NCBI RefSeq assembly: GCF_036607905.1
Contig: NZ_CP144555.1
Location: 6,138,001-6,202,000 of the forward strand
Length of the DNA stretch: 64,000 bases
Reading direction: 5' to 3'
Origin: Streptomyces sp. SCSIO 75703
Lineage (GTDB): Bacteria; Actinomycetota; Actinomycetes; Streptomycetales; Streptomycetaceae
Every line of letters starts with the position of its first letter. Position 1 is the stretch's first letter. The notes beneath the pieces were generated by a model that did not search any database, was not told where the DNA came from, and was given only the letters and a program-made list of their open reading frames with translations. This document shows, piece by piece, positions 51,508-60,345 of this stretch. Made by a program: the position numbers and the translations under genes.

Positions 51508-53001
51508 ATGCCGAAGAGGGCGTTCACGGCCCCGGACCCGGGGCGCGCGCGGCTGCGCTTCGCCGCCCGCGGGGTGCTGGGCATCACCGCGGCCACGGCC
51601 GTCTGCGGACTGGCCGGCGTCTCCCTGGTGGGCGCCGTCATCGGCGGCCTCGCCGCGCTGCTCGCCCTGTTCACCGTCACCGACGCCACCGTGCGCGGAC
51701 AGGCGCTCACCACCGCGCTGCTCCCGGCCGCCGGGCTGCCCGTGCTGACCGCGGTGGCCCTCCTGCACGGCCACACCCTCGCCCGTGACCTGGCCTTCCT
51801 GGCCGTGGTCGGCGTGGGCGTGTACGCGCGGCGCTGGGGCCCGCGCGGACACAGCCTCGGCGTGTTCGCCTTCATGACGTTCTTCATCGCCCTGTTCCTG
51901 GACGCGACCCCCGGCCTGCTGCCCGAGATGTACACGGCCGTCCTGCTCTCGGTGCCCACCGCGGCCGCCGTCCGCTTCGGCCTGTGGTGCTATGAGCGCC
52001 GCCTGCCCCCGGCCGTCGTACCCGCCCCGCCCACCGGGACCGGACTCGCCCGCGTCACCACCCGCCAGGCGGTCCAGGCCACCGTCGGCGCGGCCTTCGC
52101 CCTGACCATGGGCGCGTGGGTGTCGCACGACCGCTGGTACTGGGCGGTCGGCGCCACCTGGTGGGTCTTCGTCAACACCGCCTCGCGCGGGGAGACCCTG
52201 GTCCGCGGCTTCCGGCGGGTCCTCGGCACGGCCGTGGGCATCGGCCTCGGCCTGCTCGTCGCCGTCCCGGTGGCCGGTGACGCCGTACCCACGGCCGTCC
52301 TCGCCGCCGTCTGCGTCTTCGGCATCTTCTACACCGCCGCCGTCTCGTACACGTGGATGATGCTCTGCGTCACCGTGCTCGCCGAACTGCTCTACGGGCT
52401 CCTCGGCGTCCTCGGCCCCGGGCTGCTCGCCCTGCGGCTCGCCGAGACCGCGGTGGGCGCGCTCGGCGCCGCGCTCGCGGTGCTCTTCGTCCTGCCGGTC
52501 ACCACCCACGCCGTCACCGACGCCTGGATCCGGCGGGCCCTGCGCTGTGTCCACGACTGCACCGCCGAGGCCGCCGCCCGCCTGGCCGGGTCCGAGGGCG
52601 CCGATCCGGCGCCCCGCGTGGCCGAACTGGAGCAGTTGCTCGGCCGGGTCCGGCTGTCGGTCGCCCCGCTCGTGCACCCGCTGAACCCGGTGGCGAGCCG
52701 CAAGCGCCGGGCCCGCCGGGTGCTGGCCCTGCTCGACGACTGTGCCCGCGAGATCCGCGGTCTGGCCGCCGTCGCCGCCGACCCCGTGGCCTCGCACGAC
52801 GTCCGGCTGGCCGACGCCTGCCGGCGGGTCGAGGCGGCCGTCGAGGCGCTCACCGGCGGCGGAGCCGTCCCCGCCCGGGGCACGGCGGCACCGCACGCCG
52901 CCGGCGGGGCCCTCGCCCACCTGCACGGCCTCGAACAGGCCCTGGCCGAACTCGTCGCGCCCCTGCGCGCCCCCTCCGGCTCGCCCCTGGTGGGCGCCTG
53001 A
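51508..53001 (+). CDS. FUSC-family membrane protein (aromatic acid exporter type)
   Basis: The 497-residue protein has two blocks of hydrophobic helices (about 20-165 and 195-330), each ending in the FUSC-like pattern (ATWWVFVNTASRGETLVRGFRRVLGTAVGIGLG), then a soluble helical C-terminal domain (about 340-497). Relatives (AaeB, YccS, aluminium-activated-channel-like) export hydroxylated aromatic acids. ATG 51508 is preferred; an in-frame ATG at 51436 would add 24 residues. A divergent Lrp/AsnC regulator probably controls it. Confidence 0.87.
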   Translation: MPKRAFTAPDPGRARLRFAARGVLGITAATAVCGLAGVSLVGAVIGGLAALLALFTVTDATVRGQALTTALLPAAGLPVLTAVALLHGHTLARDLAFLAVVGVGVYARRWGPRGHSLGVFAFMTFFIALFLDATPGLLPEMYTAVLLSVPTAAAVRFGLWCYERRLPPAVVPAPPTGTGLARVTTRQAVQATVGAAFALTMGAWVSHDRWYWAVGATWWVFVNTASRGETLVRGFRRVLGTAVGIGLGLLVAVPVAGDAVPTAVLAAVCVFGIFYTAAVSYTWMMLCVTVLAELLYGLLGVLGPGLLALRLAETAVGALGAALAVLFVLPVTTHAVTDAWIRRALRCVHDCTAEAAARLAGSEGADPAPRVAELEQLLGRVRLSVAPLVHPLNPVASRKRRARRVLALLDDCAREIRGLAAVAADPVASHDVRLADACRRVEAAVEALTGGGAVPARGTAAPHAAGGALAHLHGLEQALAELVAPLRAPSGSPLVGA

Positions 53002-53019
53002 CCACCCGTCGGCTCCCAG

Positions 53020-53033
53020 TTGGTCTGGACCAA
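53020..53033. promoter_or_regulatory. DasR-like (dre-type) palindrome before the lactonase gene
   Basis: TTGGTCTGGACCAA has perfect 6-bp arms and differs from the core of the DasR consensus (TGGTCTAGACCA) at one central base. It lies 91 bases before the lactonase GTG. DasR is the GntR-type GlcNAc regulator of Streptomyces; a GlcNAc-kinase-like gene occurs 2 kb away. Confidence 0.55.
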
Positions 53034-53123
53034 TTGCCCTCGGCTGGCTACCGTCGCCCTGGGCCCGGCGACCAGCCGGCGTCACGGGGCGCGGAGGACC
53101 TCCGCACGACGAGAGGGACCAGG

Positions 53124-54155
53124 GTGGCGGACGACAGGCGACGGCGGGCGTTCATCGGATCGTTCACGGCGGCCGGGGGGCCCGGGATTGTCACGGCGGA
53201 CGTCGATCCCGGCAGCGGCGCGCTCACGGCCACGCACACCCTGGACGCCGTCCCCGACCCCTCCTACCTGGCCCTCGCCCCCGACGGCGGCACGCTCTAC
53301 GCCGTCAGCGAGACCACCGACGGCACGGTCACCGCGTTCCGCCTCACCGACGGCGGGCCCGAGCCCGCCGGAGCGCCGGTCCCCGTGGCCGGCGAGGCCC
53401 CGACCCACCTCGGCCTCCACGACCGGCACGTCCTGACCGCCAACTACGGCTCCGGCAGCGTCAGCGCCGTCCCGGTCCGGCCCGACGGCACCCTCGCCGC
53501 GGCCCCCTCCGGGGTGCTCCGGCACACCGGCTCCGGCCCGGACGCCGGGCGCCGGCGCAGCCCGCGCGCCCACCAGGTGCAGTCCGACCCCAGCGGTCGC
53601 TGGGCCGTCAGCGTCGACCTCGGCACCGACTCCGTACGGGTGTGCACCCTTGTCGGCGGCGCGCCCGCCGTCCACCGGGAGACCGCGCTGCGCCCCGGCT
53701 CCGGCCCCCGCCACCTGGCCTTCCACCCCGACGGCCACCACGCCTACGTGGTCAACGAACTCGCCCCGACCCTCACGGTCTGCCGCTGGGACGCCGCCGA
53801 GGGCACACTGCGCCCGCTCGGCGAGGTCCCCGTGCTGGCCGCCACCCCGGCCGGCGACGCCTACCCGTCCGGTGTCGTCGTCTCGGCCGACGGCCGCTTC
53901 GTGTGGACGGCGACCCGCGGCGAGGACGTCCTCACCGTCTTCGCCGTCGAGCCCGGCGGCGGCCTGAGGCTGCTCACCACCGTGCCCTGCGGCGGCCACT
54001 GGCCGCGCGCGCTCACCGCCTGCGCGGACGTCCTGTACGTCGCGAACGAGCGGTCCGGCGACGTGACCTGGTTCGCCGTGGACCCCGTCTCGGGCACGCC
54101 CCGGCGGGCCGGCGCCCTGGCCGTGCCGGCGGCGTCCTGCGTCGTCCTCGGCTGA
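53124..54155 (+). CDS. Lactonase-family (6-phosphogluconolactonase-like) seven-bladed propeller protein
   Basis: The 343-residue protein opens AFIGSFTAAGGPGIVTADVD and repeats blades with DPSYLALAPDGGTLYAVSE, HQVQSDPSGRWAVSVDLGTD, GPRHLAFHPDGHHAYVVNE and YPSGVVVSADGRFVWTATR, the YbhE/Pgl propeller pattern. It should hydrolyse 6-phosphogluconolactone or another sugar lactone. GTG at 53124 is the only sensible start. A strong hairpin follows. A DasR-like palindrome upstream suggests control by amino-sugar status. Confidence 0.9.
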   Translation: MADDRRRRAFIGSFTAAGGPGIVTADVDPGSGALTATHTLDAVPDPSYLALAPDGGTLYAVSETTDGTVTAFRLTDGGPEPAGAPVPVAGEAPTHLGLHDRHVLTANYGSGSVSAVPVRPDGTLAAAPSGVLRHTGSGPDAGRRRSPRAHQVQSDPSGRWAVSVDLGTDSVRVCTLVGGAPAVHRETALRPGSGPRHLAFHPDGHHAYVVNELAPTLTVCRWDAAEGTLRPLGEVPVLAATPAGDAYPSGVVVSADGRFVWTATRGEDVLTVFAVEPGGGLRLLTTVPCGGHWPRALTACADVLYVANERSGDVTWFAVDPVSGTPRRAGALAVPAASCVVLG

Positions 54156-54165
54156 CCCGGGCACG

Positions 54166-54198
54166 CGAAAGGGCCCGTCCCGGGGGCGGGCCCTTTCG
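54166..54198. terminator. Bidirectional terminator between convergent genes
   Basis: CGAAAGGGCCCG (54166-54177) pairs perfectly with CGGGCCCTTTCG (54187-54198). The CCCTTTCG side gives a short T-run on each strand. It lies 11 bases after the lactonase stop and 14 before the end of the convergent CbiX-like gene. Confidence 0.85.
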
Positions 54199-54211
54199 AG
54201 GCGTCCGTGCG

Positions 54212-55132
54212 TCAGAGGCTGGGCGTGCTCTGCGGCTGCGGGACGATGCCCAGCGCCGTCGTGTACTTGGCGAGGGCAAGCTTGCCGATCGCCGGGTACG
54301 GGCCGAGCGGCTCGGCGGTGGCGCAGCCCGCCTCCTTCGCCGCCTCCTCCAGCAGGGCCGCGTCGATCTCCGGACCGATGAGGTACGGGGCGAGGGCGAG
54401 CTGCTGCGATCCCGAGCCGCGGAGCTGGTCGGCGACGGAGGAGATCGAGCCCTCCTCGTCCAGCGCCGCCGCCATCACCGGCACCGCCAGCCGGGCGGCC
54501 AGCAGCATGCCCGTGATCCCGGCCGCCTGCACCGCCTCGTCACCGCCCACCGAAGCGAGCACGATGCCGTCCGCGGCGGTCGCCACGGTGAACAGCCTGG
54601 CGCGGTCGGCGCGGGCCAGGCCGGCCTCGGAGAGCCGCACGTGCAGCGCCTCGGCGAGCAGCGGGTGCGGGCCGAGCACGTCGGTCAGCTCGGCGGCGAT
54701 CCGGCTGTCCATGACGGCCTGGCGGATGCGGCGCAGCAGCGCGTTGTCCGGGCCGGCCAGCAGCGGTACGACGACGGCGACGGGGCCCTCGGGCCGCTTC
54801 GCCTCCAGCCCGGCGGCGACGGCCTGCTCGTAGCGGGCGGCACGCTCCTCGGAGGCGTGCACGAGCACGGCCGACAGGGAGACGAACTCGTCGTCGTCAC
54901 CGTCGAGGTAGCCGATCCGGGCGTCCAGGCCGGGCAGTTCGGAACGGGCGATGCTGACGACCTCTTCGGCGAGGCCGCGGGTGGCGCTACTGGGCGTGCC
55001 CGGCACGGCGAGGACGAGAGCGGGCGCACCCTCGGGAGCCACCACGGGTTCGGGACGGCGGTGCCGTCCGGGCTGGCGGGGGCGCGGCATTCGTACTGGC
55101 AGGCCGGACGCGGGCCCAGTGGGGGAGCTCAT
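54212..55132 (-). CDS. CbiX-like (sirohydrochlorin chelatase family) protein lacking catalytic histidines
   Basis: The 306-residue protein is two tandem CbiX-type domains: LVLAVPGTPSSATRGLAEEV (about 39) and VVVPLLAGPDNALLRRI (about 120), with a second half from about 160. True CbiX has HGS at the first site and a further His after the PLFLxxG strand; here they read PGT and GPD, so both metal-inserting His are missing. The fold call is firm, chelatase activity doubtful. ATG 55132 follows GGGGAG closely. No siroheme or cobalamin genes are nearby. Confidence 0.8.
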   Translation of the reverse strand: MSSPTGPASGLPVRMPRPRQPGRHRRPEPVVAPEGAPALVLAVPGTPSSATRGLAEEVVSIARSELPGLDARIGYLDGDDDEFVSLSAVLVHASEERAARYEQAVAAGLEAKRPEGPVAVVVPLLAGPDNALLRRIRQAVMDSRIAAELTDVLGPHPLLAEALHVRLSEAGLARADRARLFTVATAADGIVLASVGGDEAVQAAGITGMLLAARLAVPVMAAALDEEGSISSVADQLRGSGSQQLALAPYLIGPEIDAALLEEAAKEAGCATAEPLGPYPAIGKLALAKYTTALGIVPQPQSTPSL

Positions 55133-55268
55133 GGCGCCGCATGTTACTGGTTTCCCGTGCTTCCCTGTTCGGTCAGGGTGCAGGTGAGCGGTATCCGTCC
55201 GGTTTTGTCTGATGAGTGATGTACGGATCGGACGACATCGGCACGATTCGCCTCCCCTGCGATCGTTG

Positions 55269-56279
55269 TCATGCCTCCGGAACGGTCACCACGTACAGCA
55301 GACGGCCCTCGCGGGGAAGGGCGAGCGACCCGGTGGCGAGGGCGGCGGCGACACGGACCGCGCCGTCCAGGGGGCTGCCCTCGGCCGGCACCCGCCGCGC
55401 GTGCGGAAGCCGCCGGCCCAGCTCCCGCGCGAGCGGGGCGAGCAGCGGCTCGCCCAGTTTCGTCAGGCCGCCGGTGACGGCGAGGAGGGGGTCGCCGCCG
55501 GGCGGGCAGACGGCGGCGGCGGAGTCCGCGATGTGGCGGGCGGCGGCGTTCAGGACGTCCTCGGCGACGGGGTCGTGGTCCGCGCAGGCGGCGACCTCGG
55601 GGGCGAAGGAGGCCAGGACGGCGGGGCGGTCGGTGCGCGGGTAGAGCCGGCCGGGCAGTCCGGCGGCCGGTCCGAACCGCTCCTCGGCGCGGGCCAGCAG
55701 CGTGACGGAACCGCCCTCCCGCCCGTCGTGGGCGCGCAGCGCCGCCTCCAGCCCGGCCCGCCCGATCCAGGCGCCGCCGCCGCAGTCGCCCAGCAGATGG
55801 CCCCAGCCGTCCGCCCGCCGCCAGCGGACCAGGTCGGTGCCGGTGGCGACCAGTCCCGTGCCGGCGGCCACCACGGCGCCGGGCCGGGTGCCGAGCGCCC
55901 CGGCGTACGCGGTCACCGCGTCCGCGGCCAGCGCGACCGTCCGCACCCCGAGGGCGCGGGCGAGGGCGCCGGGCAGTTCGGCGCGCAGCGCGTCGCCCAG
56001 GGTGGCCATGCCGGCCGCCCCGACGACGACGGTGCCGATCCGGTCCACCCCGGCCTCGGCGGCCGCCGCGCGGGCCAGGGGCAGGAGCCGGTCCATCAGG
56101 TGGTCCGGGTCGACTCCGCGCGGCCCGGTGCGCACCGGCTCGTCGCCGGAGCGCCGGCCCAGGGCGCCGGGCGCGCGGGGTCCGGCGGTACCGGCGACGA
56201 CCCGCAGGCCCGAGCCGCCGGAGTCGACGGCCAGGAATCCGGGCCCGCCCGCGGTCTCCCGCCCCCCGGGCCGGGTCAC
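55269..56279 (-). CDS. BadF/BadG-type ATPase, probable N-acetylglucosamine kinase
   Basis: The 336-residue ASKHA-fold protein has phosphate 1 FLAVDSGGSGLRVV (about 15-28), connect 1/phosphate 2 VVAAGTGLVATGTD, GWGHLLGDCGGGAWIGRAGLEAAL (the GlcNAc-kinase signature), and adenosine motif LLAVTGGLTKLG. Most actinobacterial relatives phosphorylate GlcNAc. GTG at 56279 lacks a strong RBS. It stands alone between the CbiX-like gene and divergent ung. Confidence 0.87.
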   Translation of the reverse strand: MTRPGGRETAGGPGFLAVDSGGSGLRVVAGTAGPRAPGALGRRSGDEPVRTGPRGVDPDHLMDRLLPLARAAAAEAGVDRIGTVVVGAAGMATLGDALRAELPGALARALGVRTVALAADAVTAYAGALGTRPGAVVAAGTGLVATGTDLVRWRRADGWGHLLGDCGGGAWIGRAGLEAALRAHDGREGGSVTLLARAEERFGPAAGLPGRLYPRTDRPAVLASFAPEVAACADHDPVAEDVLNAAARHIADSAAAVCPPGGDPLLAVTGGLTKLGEPLLAPLARELGRRLPHARRVPAEGSPLDGAVRVAAALATGSLALPREGRLLYVVTVPEA

Positions 56280-56480
56280 GGGCGCGGACCGTGAGGGCGG
56301 CGGGGCGGACCCGCGCTGACCAGGGTGCGCAACGGCGTTCCTCTCCCGGGTTGTCGCGGCCCGACCCGCGTGCCGCCGGAGGCGGTCCGACGATCAGGAG
56401 GGTAGCGGCCGGGGGCCACCGGCGGGAGGGGCCGCTCCGCGGTGGGGCGTTGTCGGTGTGGACCAGTAGAGTGACGCGGC

Positions 56481-57158
56481 GTGGCACGACGACCGTTGCA
56501 TGAACTTGTAGAGGCGGGCTGGGCGAAGGCCCTGGAGCCCGTGGCCGGACGCATCGCGGGCATGGGGGACTTCCTGCGCGCCGAGGTGGCGGCGGGCCGG
56601 ACGTATCTCCCGGCGGGCGCGCACGTGTTGCGGGCCTTCCAGCAGCCCTTCGACGACGTGCGGGTCCTGATCGTGGGTCAGGACCCGTATCCGACGCCGG
56701 GGATGGCGATCGGGCTGAGCTTCGCGGTCGCCCCCGAGGTGCGGTCGCTGCCGGGCAGCCTGGAGAACATCTACCGGGAGATGAGCACCGACCTGGGGCT
56801 GGAGCGGCCCTCCAACGGGGACCTCACCCCGTGGACCCGGCAGGGCGTGCTGCTGCTCAACAGGGCGCTGACCACGGCCCCCCGCAAACCGGCGGCCCAC
56901 CGGGGCAAGGGCTGGGAGGAGGTCACGGAGCAGGCCATCCGCGCGCTCGCCGCACGGGGGAAGCCGCTGGTGTCGATCCTGTGGGGCCGGGACGCGCGCA
57001 ATCTGCGTCCGCTGCTCGGCGATTACCCCGCGGTCGAGTCCGCCCACCCCTCGCCGATGTCGGCGGACCGGGGCTTCTTCGGCTCGCGCCCCTTCAGCCG
57101 CGCCAACGACCTGCTCGTACGGCAGGGCTCGCAGCCCGTGGACTGGCGCCTGCCGTAG
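56481..57158 (+). CDS. ung: Uracil-DNA glycosylase, family 1
   Basis: The 225-residue enzyme removes uracil from DNA. Motif A VGQDPYP has the catalytic Asp68; FSVxP-type AIGLSFAV, LLNRALTT, and motif B SAHPSPMSA with His189 complete the active site. Length is normal for Ung. It starts with GTG and has no upstream partner. The convergent gene downstream is the propeller protein at 57229. Confidence 0.97.
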   Translation: MARRPLHELVEAGWAKALEPVAGRIAGMGDFLRAEVAAGRTYLPAGAHVLRAFQQPFDDVRVLIVGQDPYPTPGMAIGLSFAVAPEVRSLPGSLENIYREMSTDLGLERPSNGDLTPWTRQGVLLLNRALTTAPRKPAAHRGKGWEEVTEQAIRALAARGKPLVSILWGRDARNLRPLLGDYPAVESAHPSPMSADRGFFGSRPFSRANDLLVRQGSQPVDWRLP

Positions 57159-57228
57159 ACCGCGCCGTCCGGAGGCGGCGCGCCGCGCACCCGGACCGCC
57201 GGGCGAGGACCGGCGCCCGGGATCGGGG

Positions 57229-58317
57229 TCAGGCCACGACGGCGGCCCGGACGCACAGGACGTCCGGCAGGTGGGTGAGCAGTGGGCGCCAGGTGTCGCC
57301 GTCGTCGGCGGACGCGTACAACTCGCCGTTGCGGTTGCCGAAGTAGACGCCCGTCCCGTCGGTGTCGTCGTCCGTGGTCAGGGCGTCGCGCAGCACCGTC
57401 CCGTAGTGGTCCTCCGGGGGCAGCCCGGCCGTCAGCGGCTCCCAGGTCGCGCCCGCGTCCGTGGTGCGGAAGACCCGGCAGCGCCGGCCGGCCGGGACCC
57501 GGTCGGAGTCGGCGTTGATCGGGAACACGTACGCCGTGTCGCCCCGGTGGGGGTGGGCCGCCACCGCGAAGCCGAAGGTGGACGGCAGTCCCTCCCCGAT
57601 GTCCGTCCAGTGCGCGCCCGCGTCGTCGCTGCGGTACACGCCCCAGTGGTTCTGCAGGTAGAGCCGGTCGGGGTCCCGCGCGTCCCGGGCGACCTTGTGC
57701 ACGCACTGCCCGAACTCCGGGTCCGGGTCGGGCAGGAACACCGCCGAGACCCCGGAGTTGGACGGCGACCAGCTCGCGCCGCCGTCGGTGGTGCGGAAGA
57801 CGCCCGCGGTCGAGACGGCGACCGTGACGGCCTTCGGGTCCCGCCGGTCGGTCAGGACGGTGTGCAGCCCCTCACCGCCGCCGCCGGGCACCCACCGCGA
57901 GCGGGTGGGATGCTCCCACAGGGGGCGGACCAGCGCGAAGCTCTCGCCCCGGTCCTCCGAGCGGTACAGAGCGGCGGGCTCGGTGCCCGCGTACACCACA
58001 TCCGGTTCGGCCTCGGACGGGTGGAGCTGCCACACGCGCTCCAGCGAGGCGCCGGTGTCCTGCGGGAACTTCACCGCCGGGCGGCCCGGCTCCGTCCAGG
58101 TGCGGCCCAGGTCGTCGGAGTGGAAGACCGACGGGCCCCAGTGCGCGCTGTCCCCGCCGGCCAGCAGCCGCGGGGTGTCGCCGCGGGTGTCCACGGCGAC
58201 CGAATACACCGCCTGCGCGGGGAACCTGGGGCTGTCGTCGAACTCCCAGGTGCCACCCCGCCGACGGCCGATGAACAGGCCCTTGCGGGTGCCCACGGCG
58301 AGCAGTACCTCGGTCAT
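57229..58317 (-). CDS. BNR/sialidase-like propeller protein
   Basis: The 362-residue protein has repeated Asp-box motifs: SDDLGRTWTE, SEDRGESF, TTDGGASWSP, SDDAGAHWTD, TTDAGATWEP and SADDGDTWRP, six or more blades. There is no signal peptide and no sialidase catalytic Arg triad is evident, so it is a VPS10/BNR-type propeller of unknown role, often annotated as exo-alpha-sialidase. GGAGG is eight bases before the ATG. Confidence 0.88.
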   Translation of the reverse strand: MTEVLLAVGTRKGLFIGRRRGGTWEFDDSPRFPAQAVYSVAVDTRGDTPRLLAGGDSAHWGPSVFHSDDLGRTWTEPGRPAVKFPQDTGASLERVWQLHPSEAEPDVVYAGTEPAALYRSEDRGESFALVRPLWEHPTRSRWVPGGGGEGLHTVLTDRRDPKAVTVAVSTAGVFRTTDGGASWSPSNSGVSAVFLPDPDPEFGQCVHKVARDARDPDRLYLQNHWGVYRSDDAGAHWTDIGEGLPSTFGFAVAAHPHRGDTAYVFPINADSDRVPAGRRCRVFRTTDAGATWEPLTAGLPPEDHYGTVLRDALTTDDDTDGTGVYFGNRNGELYASADDGDTWRPLLTHLPDVLCVRAAVVA

Positions 58318-58590
58318 GCCGATCACCTCCGGGGAGTCTGGGGACACCGTTGTCCCGGACTGCGACCAGTCTGCACCCCGGTACCGACAGTCTCCCGCCG
58401 GAAGGGCGTCGCCGCAGGCCGGGACGGCGCTGCCGGGCCCGCGCGGGGCGCCCGGCTCACGCCGTGCCCGGCCGTCCGCGGCGCGGCCCCTGCTCTCGGC
58501 TCCGGTGCGGGCCGTGTCCGGTTGCCCGCCGTGCGGTCCGCCCCGGGCCGCGTCCGGCTGTCCGCCGTGCGGCGGCGTCCCCCGTCCCGG

Positions 58591-60273
58591 TCAGCTCCCG
58601 TCCGGCAGCGCCCGTGCCAGGACGCCGTCGACATCCGCGCCGTCGGGCAACGTCCCGAAGGAGTGCCCCCAGTCGCCTCCCAGCCGGGACGCGCAGAACG
58701 CGTCGGCCACCGCCGGCGGAGCGTGCCGGACCAGCAGGGACGCCTGGAGCGTGAGCGCCATCCGCTCCACCAGGCGCCGCGCCCCGTACTCGGACCCCTC
58801 GCCGATCCCGGACTCCAGCCGGGCCACGGCCGCGTCGAGCCGGGCGTCGGCCCCGCGCGCGAGGGCCAGCTCGGAGAAGAGGGCGTGCGCGCCGGCGGGG
58901 GAGCGGCGCAGCGCCCGCAGCACGTCGAGCGCGTTGACGTTCCCCGAGCCCTCCCAGATGGAGAGCAGCGGCGCCTCCCGGTAGTGGCGGGGCATGCCCG
59001 AGTCCTCCACGTACCCGTTGCCGCCGAGGCACTCCAGGGCCTCCGCGGTGAACGCGGGCCCGCGCTTGGTCACCCAGTACTTGCCGACGGCGGTGGCGAG
59101 TCGCCGGAACGCCGCTTCTCCGGCGTCCCCGCGCGCCGCCCGGTCGGCCGCTCCGGCCAGCCGCAGCGTGAGCGCGGTGGCCGCCTCCGACTCGAGCGCC
59201 AGATCGGCCAGCACGTTGCGCATCAGCGGCTGGTCGAGCAGCCGGGCGCCGAACGCGCTGCGGTGACGCACGTGGTGTCCGGCCTCGACGAGCGTCTTGC
59301 GCATCAGCGTCGCCGAGGACATCACGCAGTCCAGGCGGGTGCAGTTGACCATCTCGATGATGGTCTTGACGCCCTGTCCCTCGGGGCCGACCAGCCAGGC
59401 CACCGTCCCGTCGAACTCCGGCTCCGAGGACGCGTTGGACCGGTTGCCGAGCTTGTCCTTGAGCCGCTGGATGCGGAAGGTGTTGCGGGTGCCGTCGGGC
59501 AGCACCCGCGGCACCAGGAAGCAGGAGAGCCCGCCCGGGGCCTGTGCCAGCACCAGGAAGAGATCGCACATCGGGGCGGAGGTGAACCACTTGTGCCCGC
59601 GCAGTGTGTACACGCCGTGCTCGGCCGTCGGCGTGGCGCGCGTGGTGTTGGTCCGCACGTCCGAGCCGCCCTGCTTCTCGGTCATCCCCATGCCGGCCAG
59701 CAGGCCGCGCTTCCCGGCGGGGGCACGCAGGCCCGGGTCGTACTCCCGGCTGGTCAGCAGCGGTTCGTAGACCTTGGCCAGCTCCGGCTGGCGGCGCAGC
59801 ACCGGCACCGCCGCGTAGGTCATGGACGTCGGGCAGCCGTGCCCCGCGTCGGTGTGTCCCCACACCAGAGCACCCGCGGTCCGCGCCACGTGGGCGCCGG
59901 GCCGGTCGTCGGCCCAGGGGGCGCCGGCCAGCCCCTCGCCGACCGCCACGCGCATCAACCGGTGCCAGCTCGGGTGGTAGTCGACCTCGTCGACCCGGTT
60001 CCCGTACCGGTCGTGGGTGCGCAGCTCCGGCGCGTGGCGGTTGGCCAGATCGCCCCACTCCTGGGCCTCCGCGCTGCCGGCCCGCCGGCCCAGGCGGCGC
60101 AGGCCCTCCTCGGCCCAGCCCGCGCCCTCCCGCCGCACCCCCTCCAGCAGGGCGGTGTCCTCGGCGGCGTCGTAGGGGGCCAGGGGCGGGGGCTGGTTGG
60201 TGACCTCGTGCGTGGCCCGCCCCTCGGGGTGGCCCGCGGACTCCTCGTACGGCTCGTGCGCGAGTGTCGTCAT
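58591..60273 (-). CDS. AidB-like acyl-CoA dehydrogenase family protein
   Basis: The 560-residue flavoprotein has GMGMTEKQGGSDVRTN (about 182-197, FAD/adenine site), YTLRGHKWFTSAP, FLVPRVLPDGTRN, and ALECLGGNGYVEDSGMPRHYREAPLLSIWEGSGNVNALD divided over about 395-433, all characteristic of the AidB subgroup, which is longer than classic acyl-CoA dehydrogenases and binds FAD in a tetramer. AidB is linked to alkylation stress and isovaleryl-CoA. It is divergent from a PaaX-type regulator across a 72-base gap with an 8-bp inverted repeat. Confidence 0.9.
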   Translation of the reverse strand: MTTLAHEPYEESAGHPEGRATHEVTNQPPPLAPYDAAEDTALLEGVRREGAGWAEEGLRRLGRRAGSAEAQEWGDLANRHAPELRTHDRYGNRVDEVDYHPSWHRLMRVAVGEGLAGAPWADDRPGAHVARTAGALVWGHTDAGHGCPTSMTYAAVPVLRRQPELAKVYEPLLTSREYDPGLRAPAGKRGLLAGMGMTEKQGGSDVRTNTTRATPTAEHGVYTLRGHKWFTSAPMCDLFLVLAQAPGGLSCFLVPRVLPDGTRNTFRIQRLKDKLGNRSNASSEPEFDGTVAWLVGPEGQGVKTIIEMVNCTRLDCVMSSATLMRKTLVEAGHHVRHRSAFGARLLDQPLMRNVLADLALESEAATALTLRLAGAADRAARGDAGEAAFRRLATAVGKYWVTKRGPAFTAEALECLGGNGYVEDSGMPRHYREAPLLSIWEGSGNVNALDVLRALRRSPAGAHALFSELALARGADARLDAAVARLESGIGEGSEYGARRLVERMALTLQASLLVRHAPPAVADAFCASRLGGDWGHSFGTLPDGADVDGVLARALPDGS

Positions 60274-60282
60274 ACCCCGAGT

Positions 60283-60318
60283 GTTGCACTGCATCTGCGG
60301 TTGTAGCAATAGTGCAAC
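60283..60318. promoter_or_regulatory. Operator-like inverted repeat between ACAD and PaaX-type genes
   Basis: GTTGCACT (60283-60290) and AGTGCAAC (60311-60318) are perfect 8-bp arms. The 20-base spacer contains a further TTGTAGCAA pseudo-palindrome, so three TTGC/GCAA half-sites occur in 36 bases. It spans the only space available for both divergent promoters. Confidence 0.65.
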
Positions 60319-60345
60319 ATGCGCGGCCGGGCGTAGGGTGCAGGC

